Source: an uncultured Lachnospiraceae bacterium
GTDB taxonomy: Bacteria; Bacillota; Clostridia; Lachnospirales; Lachnospiraceae
Direction: 5' to 3'
DNA length: 14,371 nt
Assembly (NCBI GenBank): GCA_947631075.1
Contig: CANRJU010000040.1
Coordinates: 1-14,371 of the forward strand
The position numbers and the translations under genes were made by a program. The notes under the pieces are model-generated. The model was not told where the DNA came from, made no database searches, and saw only the letters and a program-made list of their open reading frames with translations. Shown piece after piece: positions 6,731-12,962 of this stretch (its first letter is position 1; the number at the start of each line of letters is the position of its first letter).

Positions 6731-8218
6731 TCACCTATGCAAAAAGACAATTTCACGATAATCCAGCATATCATAGATCCGTTTCGCGTCGGACGGCTCC
6801 AGATTCAGGCATCCGTGGGAACCGTTAGTCTTGTACAGATCCTTGGACCACCGGCTCCAGGGCTGCCAATTCGCCGGGTGGAAACCGGTTCCCGTCCAGG
6901 TAATGCGGACCCAGTACTCCACAAATGTCTTGTAGTCCTCGCCCACCATGGTGTAGTTCTGCCTGTGTTCCTTGATGAAAAACGCGCCGGTGGTAGTCTC
7001 CCGGCCCTCGACCGGAAGTCCCGATATGCAGCGGCAGGAAAAGGCTACCTTGCCCTTGCGGAACACGTACACCATCTGCTCGCTCAGGGACACCTCGGTA
7101 TAGTTTTTGGTATCCCAGTCATTGACAAAATCCACATAATCCTTTTTAAACGCCGTGTTCAGATATACGGGCTTATTGGAAATCGTGATTCCCTTTTTAT
7201 TGGCTCCGCTGGGATCGCTGATATACGCCTCGGTCTTGGCGGAATCTATGTTCTGCTTCAATGCCTTCTTGGCCTGCTTGACCGTCTTGTCATAATCCAT
7301 CTGCCAGCCGTAATCGCCCCCGGCCACAGCGACCTTTTTTCCCGTGTGCGACTTAAATCTCCGGGTCTTGCCCACGGTCTTGTATTTGAGGCAGAATTTC
7401 TCCACCCATTTTTCTACGGCCTTGTTGTTATAAACAATTTTTCCATTTTTATAAGTAATCCACTTCGCGATGTTCTCCGGCGTAATCTGCTCCTTAACTC
7501 CCTCGCCCATGTTCCAGCTGATGAAGCGCAGCGCCGCGTTGTTGCAGAGGGAGACCTGACTGTTCAGATCCTCGTCCTCCGATGTGATTTCCGGCTTTTC
7601 ATAGACGTCCGGATACTGCTGCCCGTCGGTGAGATCCATCTCCACGCGCCCCTGACGCAGCGCCTCTTTCACCGCCTCGGAAAATGCCGGCTGCTGCAAT
7701 TTATTTCCATTGATTTCGGCCACGCTCGCGTACTGATTCTTTTCCTTGACAAATTCCGCATGAGCCGAGACCGGATTCTGGATCTTGTAGGTCGAGCTCC
7801 CCCGGACTATCTCCGACTGGTCGAGGCAGTTCTCCAGCTTCGCCTCGTCGTAGGAGACGTCGTAGCCTATTGTGGATTCGCCCACTTTGGAAAATGGCAT
7901 CAAAAAATTCTGGTGCTGCTTCTCAAACAATTCATCCCACTGGGACGCCATATTGATGGAAAAATCAATGTCGTCGCCGGATATAGTCAGGCTTCCATCG
8001 TCTCTTCCCTTAATGTCCAGCTTGTAATCCTGATAGAGCTCCAGCATCTTATTCTTTGATTCTTCCAGAGTCTCCCCCGCCACATCGACGCCATTGATCG
8101 AAGTGCCCGGGTACCACCGGTCCCCATAGTGAACATTCTGATAGACCGTATAGCCCCCGATCCCCAGAACAACAACTCCTGCCAAAATTCCCAGCGTGAT
8201 CCAAATTGCTTTTTTCAT
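6731..8218 (-). CDS. L,D-transpeptidase (YkuD) with PG_binding_4-type region
   Basis: The 495-residue protein has one N-terminal membrane anchor (about 5-26), a long extracytoplasmic region with the PG_binding_4-like pattern seen in Clostridia (WYPGTSINGVDVAG near 35-48, and the later GGDYGWQMD stretch), and a C-terminal YkuD catalytic domain at about 377-495. The active-site signature is complete: His447 in GFHP and SHGCLNL with catalytic Cys470. Such enzymes make 3-3 peptide crosslinks in peptidoglycan or attach proteins to it, outside the membrane. The ATG is preceded by AAGGG. It has its own promoter (8386-8414) and a leader of about 160 nt containing a palindromic repeat array. The gene upstream in the same direction is a C39-type peptidase, and both probably act at the wall. 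Confidence 0.93.
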   Translation of the reverse strand: MKKAIWITLGILAGVVVLGIGGYTVYQNVHYGDRWYPGTSINGVDVAGETLEESKNKMLELYQDYKLDIKGRDDGSLTISGDDIDFSINMASQWDELFEKQHQNFLMPFSKVGESTIGYDVSYDEAKLENCLDQSEIVRGSSTYKIQNPVSAHAEFVKEKNQYASVAEINGNKLQQPAFSEAVKEALRQGRVEMDLTDGQQYPDVYEKPEITSEDEDLNSQVSLCNNAALRFISWNMGEGVKEQITPENIAKWITYKNGKIVYNNKAVEKWVEKFCLKYKTVGKTRRFKSHTGKKVAVAGGDYGWQMDYDKTVKQAKKALKQNIDSAKTEAYISDPSGANKKGITISNKPVYLNTAFKKDYVDFVNDWDTKNYTEVSLSEQMVYVFRKGKVAFSCRCISGLPVEGRETTTGAFFIKEHRQNYTMVGEDYKTFVEYWVRITWTGTGFHPANWQPWSRWSKDLYKTNGSHGCLNLEPSDAKRIYDMLDYREIVFLHR

Positions 8219-8271
8219 CTCGTCATCCCTTATCTTTCCCTACATTATTAATACATACTGATCTTTTTTAC

Positions 8272-8331
8272 GAACAAAGTTCATTCAAACGATGTTCTTC
8301 AGAACATTGTTCTTCAGAACATTGTTCGCTG
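8272..8331. repeat. Four-unit 15-bp array of GAAC-N3-GTTC palindromes
   Basis: Palindromes begin at 8272 (GAACAAAGTTC), 8287 (AAACGATGTTC, one mismatch), 8302 and 8317 (both GAACATTGTTC), in exact 15-base register. The two central units share GTTCTTCA spacing, giving a perfect GTTCTTCAGAACATT direct repeat. The outer units also pair with each other: CGAACAAAGTTC (8271-8282) and GAACATTGTTCG (8317-8328) match at 11 of 12 positions, so the RNA could form one long stem. It lies in the predicted 5' leader of the L,D-transpeptidase mRNA, 53 bases before its start codon. Function is unknown: protein binding array or RNA structure. Confidence 0.8.
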
Positions 8332-8385
8332 TGTGAAAAATCAACAGCCCTGCATGAGAGCCCCCGATCAATCAGACCAAATACG

Positions 8386-8414
8386 ATTATATTACATTTG
8401 GGAACGGATGACAA
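8386..8414 (-). promoter_or_regulatory. Promoter of the L,D-transpeptidase gene
   Basis: On the minus strand TTGTCA (8409-8414) and a perfect TATAAT (8386-8391) are 17 bases apart, immediately after the C39 peptidase stop codon. Transcription would begin near 8379, leaving about 160 bases of leader that include the whole repeat array. Confidence 0.8.
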
Positions 8415-8421
8415 GTGGGTA

Positions 8422-9159
8422 TTAAATTTTATGAAAGCTCCACAGGTTTTTTATCTGCGGTGCCAGCCTGTCATAATCCCAGAGCATTTCGCTGTTTTCG
8501 GCGCTGTTGGGATCGTGGATCTCAATTCCCCCGTCCCGCACGCCCGTCAGCACGATAAAATGTCCCTCCGTTGTAAAGTCTCCCGGCCTCATGCTGCAGA
8601 TAATCGGATGCCCGGCGCCAAGCTCCCTCTCGACCACCGCTCTATCTAAACTAATTTCTACTCCCTGCACCCCGAAATGCGCGCACCCCTGCGTGATAAA
8701 ATCCCATGTCGTCCCCGAGCCCTCCACATAATATCCGTTCTTTTCCGCGTACTCCGCGACCGCCTTCGGCGTCGCCTTTTTGTTTTTCGTCAGCCCGACT
8801 GCTATCATGCTTATGCAGGTGGGCGCGCAGCCGGATTCACCAATCGTGCTCTCCCCGTAGGAAATCCAGTCCCACCGAATGTCCGTCTGCAAGAGGAGCG
8901 GCACGTCCGCCGCAAGCTCCTCCTCGGTCAGCTTGCAGGGCGGACGCTCCGTCCCCACATTGAACAGGCTTCCGCTCTCAAACGCCTTCACCGCGCCTGC
9001 AAGCGGGTTTTCGCCCTGCGATCTCATCAGGCACGCCGCCAGTATAATCCGGACAATCGTGACAACCAGAAGAACCGCAAAGCCGATGAGCGCGATTCCG
9101 CAGGCCCTTCTTTTCCATATTCTTTTTTTCTGCATCTGATATTTTGCTCTTGTATTCAT
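8422..9159 (-). CDS. Membrane-anchored C39-type papain-like cysteine peptidase
   Basis: The 245-residue protein has a basic N-terminus, one membrane segment at about 20-43 and an extracytoplasmic Peptidase_C39_2-like domain at about 86-245. Catalytic elements are visible: Gln91 in LLQTDIRW, Cys111 in GESGCAPTCISM, His200 in GHFIVLTG and Asp216 in IHDPNS. The family cleaves peptides, but this type is single-domain and not part of a bacteriocin exporter, so the substrate is unknown; a surface protein or wall peptide is plausible. AGGAGGT lies 12 bases before the ATG, rather far but the only good start. It follows the importer operon by 123 bases and precedes the transpeptidase. No clear terminator follows, so read-through into the transpeptidase is possible. 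Confidence 0.85.
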   Translation of the reverse strand: MNTRAKYQMQKKRIWKRRACGIALIGFAVLLVVTIVRIILAACLMRSQGENPLAGAVKAFESGSLFNVGTERPPCKLTEEELAADVPLLLQTDIRWDWISYGESTIGESGCAPTCISMIAVGLTKNKKATPKAVAEYAEKNGYYVEGSGTTWDFITQGCAHFGVQGVEISLDRAVVERELGAGHPIICSMRPGDFTTEGHFIVLTGVRDGGIEIHDPNSAENSEMLWDYDRLAPQIKNLWSFHKI

Positions 9160-9175
9160 ACACGCACTGCACCTC

Positions 9176-9203
9176 CTATGTCTATTAGACTATGTCTATT
9201 AGC
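9176..9203. repeat. 14-bp tandem repeat over the C39 ribosome site
   Basis: CTATGTCTATTAGA (9176-9189) and CTATGTCTATTAGC (9190-9203) differ only in the last base. On the minus strand the repeat runs into the AGGAGGT ribosome site of the C39 peptidase gene, and TAGACATAGTCTA across the junction is a short palindrome. No consensus promoter was seen just upstream in the 123-base gap. Confidence 0.75.
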
Positions 9204-9282
9204 GTACCACGGCGCGCTCTTTCGTACTTGCCTTTTTTCTTGCGTATTTCTTACGATTTTATGATAATTGCGATTCGCCTCC

Positions 9283-9657
9283 TCACTCTCCGGGCGGCCG
9301 AACGCGCATGCCCGCCTGTATATCATCCGCTTTCTCCACCACCGGCATATCCTCCGGAATCCCAATGACCGCCGCAAAATCCTCATCTGCCGCCATCGGC
9401 TCCACCGACACGCGGCTGACCACGAAATAATCTCCGAGCGCGCTCTCCTTTTTCTCCAGCGCGAATACAAAATATCCACGCTCGTCCCGGCGAAGCGCGC
9501 CTGCGGGAATCACATCGTCAAAGAACAGTTTTTCCCCGCTCTCGTCCCGGACCGCGCCGGGCTCCGGATATCCCGTGTCTACGGCGGGCAGGTTCCGGTT
9601 GTAATTGACTCTCGACCAGATTGTGAGCAGGATCACAAGAATAAAATAGCCGCTCAT
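9283..9657 (-). CDS. Small membrane-anchored protein resembling the C-terminal part of efflux adaptors
   Basis: The 124-residue product has one N-terminal membrane segment (about 3-14, short and followed by RVNYNRN) and a soluble outer part. The stretch VIPAGALRRDERGYFVFALE (about 49-68), then YFVVSRVSVEP, VIG and DDIQAGMRVRP at the end, matches the layout of the C-terminal beta domains of RND/MacA-type periplasmic adaptor (MFP/HlyD) proteins: 'VP..AL....G.YVFVV', 'RRV.V' and 'L.DGMRV'. The barrel-hairpin and lipoyl parts are absent. An in-frame ATG lies 30 codons upstream, but the chosen ATG overlaps the permease stop as ATGA, the usual sign of coupled translation. Being fourth in an importer operon, it may be an accessory subunit. 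The similarity is by eye, so the function is uncertain. Confidence 0.65.
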   Translation of the reverse strand: MSGYFILVILLTIWSRVNYNRNLPAVDTGYPEPGAVRDESGEKLFFDDVIPAGALRRDERGYFVFALEKKESALGDYFVVSRVSVEPMAADEDFAAVIGIPEDMPVVEKADDIQAGMRVRPPGE

Positions 9658-10319
9658 CCATTTTCCAAACACGAATACCCCACCCCCTCTCGAAGCGCCC
9701 TCTGCCCGTAGTAGAGCGCAATCAACACCGGCACGGCGTAGAACCACGCGCCCGCGAAGGACGCTCCCGGGTTCTCGGCATGAATCTCACCCAGAAACAA
9801 AGACAAGGGCTGCCTCTCCTCCTCCCGGATAAACACCACCGCCTGGTCTATGAGATTCCAGTAATCCACGAACACGAGCATCGCCAAAGACGCGAGGCCG
9901 GGTTTTATGAGCGGCAGCACGATTCTAAAAAAAATGCGGACATGCCCCGCTCCGTCCATTTTCGCCGCCTCGATATAGGTGTAGGGAATCGTCCGCATCT
10001 GCTGCCGCAGAAGAAACGTCCCGAACGGATGAAAAATCCCCGGCAGGATAATGGCGGCATAGCTCCCCAGCCGCAGCGTCTGCGCGACAAAAAACTGCGG
10101 CATCAGCGTGACCTGCATCGGCAGGAGCATCACCATTATATATAAGAAAAATACCGCCTCCTTTCCCCTGAAACGCATGACCGTAAACGCGTAGGCCGCC
10201 GCAGCCGACACGGCGAGCTGTCCCGCAAGGACCGGCAAGGTCAGCCTCACGCTGTTCCAGAACATATGAAAATACACCGGGCTGTCAATCAGCGTCTGGA
10301 ATTGCTTTATAAAATCCAT
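9654..10319 (-). CDS. ABC importer permease, MalG type, short N-terminus
   Basis: This 221-residue permease belongs to the binding-protein-dependent (MetI fold) group of carbohydrate CUT1 type. The EAA loop is intact: IEAAKMDGAG with Glu117, Gly123 and the following VLPLIKPGLAS. Five membrane segments can be placed (about 27-48, 55-80, 87-103, 140-165, 187-206). Usual MalG-like permeases have 270-280 residues and six segments; here the first segment and the first outer loop are missing and the protein begins with the outer-loop-like FIKQFQTLIDSPVYFHMFWNS. The start is fixed by AAGGAGGT eight bases before the ATG. A longer in-frame reading to 10400 is only a shadow of the upstream permease. 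It lies 17 bases after the MalF-type permease gene. Confidence 0.87.
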   Translation of the reverse strand: MDFIKQFQTLIDSPVYFHMFWNSVRLTLPVLAGQLAVSAAAAYAFTVMRFRGKEAVFFLYIMVMLLPMQVTLMPQFFVAQTLRLGSYAAIILPGIFHPFGTFLLRQQMRTIPYTYIEAAKMDGAGHVRIFFRIVLPLIKPGLASLAMLVFVDYWNLIDQAVVFIREEERQPLSLFLGEIHAENPGASFAGAWFYAVPVLIALYYGQRALREGVGYSCLENG

Positions 10320-10336
10320 ATGAACGAACCTCCTTT

Positions 10337-11167
10337 TTATTCGCCGCTTAATTTTGCCGAGACCGCGCGCTCCGCCCGGTACAGAACCAGAATCAGGCAT
10401 AAAAGCCCGCCAGTCAGCACATACACGGCGCTGACTAGCTTCGGGTAATTTAAGGACGCCAGCGTGCTGTTCATAAAATGCTGCAGCAGATACATCGGCT
10501 CCGGCGGATACGCCCCCGTCATGAGGTAAATTTCCTTAAATATCTTAAAGGAATTGACGAGAGACATGATGAGCACGAGAAACGAGGTCGGCGTCAGATA
10601 CGGCAGGGTGACATGTGCAAAGCGCCACCACGCCCCCGCGCCCTCCGCGCAGGCGCACTCGTAAAATTCCGGCGGAATCCGGCTAAGCCCGTTTAGGTAA
10701 AGCACCATATTGTAGCCGATATTTTTCGAGAGAAAAATCAGGACCATGAGCCACATGCCGTAGCTTTCTTCCGCAATCAGATTCTCCCACACAAACGCCA
10801 TCAGGGCGGAGGGCAGCACAAGCGGAATCAAAAAGAGCAGTCCCATCCATTCGCTCCCCCTTGTCATTTTATGGAGGAGCAGCGCAAGCGACAAAGATAA
10901 CACCACCCCGGCCGGTATGCCGCACGCCAGAAAAATCCCCGTATTTTTCAGTCCGAGCAAAAAATATTCATTGGAAAACAGCGCGATAAAATTTTTCAGC
11001 CCCACAAATTCCCTCTGAATGGGATTGTCCACAAACGCATATACGGCGGAGAGCAGAAACGGCGCCACATAAAAAATCAAAAAACCGCACAGGCTGACTC
11101 CCAGCATGGCCGCCACGGCGCCGTCCCCCGCCCGGAGCCGCCTAAACCTGACCATCTTATTTTTCAC
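10337..11167 (-). CDS. ABC importer permease, MalF type
   Basis: The 276-residue membrane protein has about six helices, starting with MLGVSLCGFLIFYVAPFLLSA (about 21-41), and shows the CUT1 outer-loop phrase FVGLKNFIALFSNEYFL. The coupling loop is degenerate: YECACAEGAGAWWRFAHVTLPYLTPT takes the place of 'EAA...DGA..W..F..ITLP'. It starts with GTG, six bases after AGGAGGG that itself overlaps the stop codon of the solute-binding gene, so the operon is tight. It should form the membrane channel together with the following MalG-type permease. No ATPase is encoded nearby; a shared MsmX-type ATPase encoded elsewhere is usual in Firmicutes. Substrate is probably an oligosaccharide but is not shown. 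Confidence 0.9.
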   Translation of the reverse strand: MKNKMVRFRRLRAGDGAVAAMLGVSLCGFLIFYVAPFLLSAVYAFVDNPIQREFVGLKNFIALFSNEYFLLGLKNTGIFLACGIPAGVVLSLSLALLLHKMTRGSEWMGLLFLIPLVLPSALMAFVWENLIAEESYGMWLMVLIFLSKNIGYNMVLYLNGLSRIPPEFYECACAEGAGAWWRFAHVTLPYLTPTSFLVLIMSLVNSFKIFKEIYLMTGAYPPEPMYLLQHFMNSTLASLNYPKLVSAVYVLTGGLLCLILVLYRAERAVSAKLSGE

Positions 11168-11178
11168 ACTTATCCCTC

Positions 11179-12663
11179 CTACTGCTCATCAAAATACTGC
11201 TCCATCTTTTTCTGGATTTTCTCCGCCGTCGCCTCCGCGCTCTGCTTTCCCGCGAAAAACTCCCGGTTCTCCCCGTCCATCAGCATCGTAATCGTGTAGT
11301 CCATCGTGTGGCAGTCCCCGACCTGGTCCATCCATTTTTTCAGAAGATCGTAGTAATCCTTTTCCTTCACCCCTGCATCGGGATTCCCCTTGGAGTAAAA
11401 TTTATAATACCGGCTCACCGCATTTTTAAACCCCTGCCGGTTCACCGGAAGCGCCCACACGGACGGCAGCGACTCCGACTCCGCGGAGAGCACATACCTC
11501 AAAAACTCCCACGCCAGTTCCTTCTGCTTGCCGCGGCTGTTCATCATCAGGCAGTTGTTGACGCTGGTGGAGAGCACTCCCGCCTCGTTGGAGAGGGGAA
11601 GGCACCGCCTGACGCCGCCGTCCCGCGCCAGATTATAAAAGGCATTTTGAATCTCAAAATCCAAGGTCGAGGCAAAATAATACTCGTCCTCATAAAAGTT
11701 AATTTCCTCGTCGCCCTGAAAATACCCGTGGTCCGCCAGCCCCTTCACGCTCTCCAGCAGCGCCGCGTAATCCCCCGATGTAAAATCCGCGCGCTTTCCC
11801 TCTACATCTAAAAATCGCTCCAGCACGCTGTCCACGAGATTGTCCATGTAGGCGATTTCGCTCTCCTGCGTCAGAAATGTGCGGGGATGCTCCGTCTCAT
11901 CCGCCAGCCCCCTTGCCATGTCCATAGCCTTGGGAAAGCTGATTTTCTCCAATTTTTTCAGCTCCCTGTCCTTCCCCTTGCACTCCTTTAACAGCGCATC
12001 CGAAAATCCCACCGTCTTAAAGCGCGCCCCGTAGGGCAAAAGGTAAATAGCGCCCTTTTCATCCCTGTCCGCCTCCAGCACGTTCATAAAATAATTTTCC
12101 TCATTTATATCTCCGTCCGCCGCGATATAGGGCGCCAGATTTTCGAAAACACCCATCGCCTTGTATTTTTCAACTGGAAGAAACGCATTGTCAAAAATAT
12201 CCTCCGCCTCTCCCGTCATAATCCTCGTGTTGAGATATGTCAGATAATTCTCCACCGCATCCTCTCTGTCCTCCTCGGCATACACGTGAATATCCACCTT
12301 TACATTGGGATATTTTTTCATAAACTGCGAGGCGGCGCGCTCAAGAAATTCATTCTGATACAGGCAGGAAATCGTCAGCTCCCCTCGCATTTTCGACGGA
12401 TCCGGCGCCGCGTGCCGCTCCCCAAAGGAGGGCTCTGCGCTGTTTCCTGAATTATTGTCGGCCGTACTGCCGCTGGTTCCGGCTTCGCTGTCGTTGGCTA
12501 TGCTACCGTCGGCTGAACTTCCATTGCCTGCATTGCCGTTTGCTATGCTGCTGTCGGCTGAATTGCCGTCGGCCGCGCCTCCGCATCCGGTCAGGCATCC
12601 CACTCCGATCACGACCGCGCACACTGCGGCGAGCCATTTCTTCCATCGAATCATTTTCATCAT
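11179..12663 (-). CDS. Extracellular solute-binding lipoprotein of an ABC importer
   Basis: The 494-residue protein starts with a lipoprotein signal peptide whose lipobox is LTGC (Cys27). A low-complexity Ala/Ser/Asn/Gly linker follows at about 28-80. The rest is a family 1 solute-binding fold: GELTISCLYQNEFLERAASQFMKKYP is the typical first strand and helix, and SAESESLPSVWALPVNRQGF is a typical late segment. It sits on the outer face and delivers a substrate, probably an oligosaccharide, to the two permeases. The chosen ATG follows AAAGGAG by five bases; a start 29 codons upstream would remove the signal from the N-terminus and is rejected. It is the first gene of the importer operon, 11 bases before the MalF-type permease. 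Confidence 0.92.
   Translation of the reverse strand: MMKMIRWKKWLAAVCAVVIGVGCLTGCGGAADGNSADSSIANGNAGNGSSADGSIANDSEAGTSGSTADNNSGNSAEPSFGERHAAPDPSKMRGELTISCLYQNEFLERAASQFMKKYPNVKVDIHVYAEEDREDAVENYLTYLNTRIMTGEAEDIFDNAFLPVEKYKAMGVFENLAPYIAADGDINEENYFMNVLEADRDEKGAIYLLPYGARFKTVGFSDALLKECKGKDRELKKLEKISFPKAMDMARGLADETEHPRTFLTQESEIAYMDNLVDSVLERFLDVEGKRADFTSGDYAALLESVKGLADHGYFQGDEEINFYEDEYYFASTLDFEIQNAFYNLARDGGVRRCLPLSNEAGVLSTSVNNCLMMNSRGKQKELAWEFLRYVLSAESESLPSVWALPVNRQGFKNAVSRYYKFYSKGNPDAGVKEKDYYDLLKKWMDQVGDCHTMDYTITMLMDGENREFFAGKQSAEATAEKIQKKMEQYFDEQ
12472..12561 (-). repeat. Two 45-bp imperfect repeats coding the lipoprotein linker
   Basis: Residues 35-49 and 50-64 of the solute-binding lipoprotein are two 15-residue units, SADSSIANGNAGNGS and SADGSIANDSEAGTS. 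In DNA, GCTATGCT recurs exactly 45 bases apart with similar flanks. A third, decayed unit (TADNNSGNS) follows. The linker between membrane anchor and binding domain has evidently grown by tandem duplication. Confidence 0.75.
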
Positions 12664-12718
12664 CTTCTCTCCTTTCCGCGCACCATTATGAAAAAACTCC
12701 CTGTCACGATGCCCTTCC

Positions 12719-12772
12719 ATCATAACAGAGAGTTGTAAAATACTTGTCATTTAGTTATGTCGTAGTTGTCAA
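12719..12772 (-). promoter_or_regulatory. Promoter region of the importer operon with a direct repeat
   Basis: On the minus strand TATGAT (12719-12724) is a good -10 box without a good -35 box at 16-18 bases. Upstream lie two 9-base direct repeats, TGACAAGTA (12741-12749) and TGACAACTA (12763-12771), 22 bases apart, about two helical turns. This is a layout typical of sites for dimeric activators. A TTGACA at 12767-12772 has no matching -10 box. Confidence 0.5.
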
Positions 12773-12893
12773 TTTTTTAAATTACTTTTATTAAAGAGGT
12801 CATTCTGCCTGTTCCGCAAGTAAATTGTAAGTATTTCCATAGTAATTTGTTAGAAAATCTTATGAATTTATAGAGAAATAACACCTTTGTTTT

Positions 12894-12902
12894 TGATATA
12901 AT
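12894..12902 (+). promoter_or_regulatory. Extended -10 promoter of the vanZ-like gene
   Basis: TGATATAAT holds a perfect TATAAT with the TG of an extended -10 box. No clear -35 lies at the normal spacing. Transcription would begin near 12909, about 54 bases before the ATG. Confidence 0.6.
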
Positions 12903-12962
12903 TATTGCATCAAAGCAAGACCGTATTTGCTTATCACTGGCAATTAAAGAATGGGGGCTAGT

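Noticed and set aside
6737..8059. A 440-codon open frame on the plus strand opposite the L,D-transpeptidase
   Set aside because: The minus-strand gene has a complete YkuD active site and a promoter; the plus frame shows no recognisable domain and no ribosome site, so it is a shadow.
8272..8327. LexA (SOS) boxes
   Set aside because: The Firmicutes LexA box is GAAC-N4-GTTC; all palindromes here have a three-base spacer and sit in the mRNA leader of a wall enzyme.
9658..9747. A 30-codon longer start for the adaptor-like small protein
   Set aside because: That part overlaps the permease gene in another frame and lacks a ribosome site; the ATGA overlap at 9654-9657 gives the better start.
8422..10319. 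A bacteriocin export system (C39 peptidase plus adaptor plus ABC membrane parts)
   Set aside because: The C39 protein is not fused to an ABC exporter, no ATPase or double-glycine precursor peptide was seen, and the permeases are importer type with an EAA loop and a binding lipoprotein.
12664..12750. A 29-codon N-terminal extension of the solute-binding protein
   Set aside because: It would bury the lipoprotein signal peptide, has no ribosome site, and covers the predicted promoter; the ATG at 12661-12663 follows AAAGGAG.
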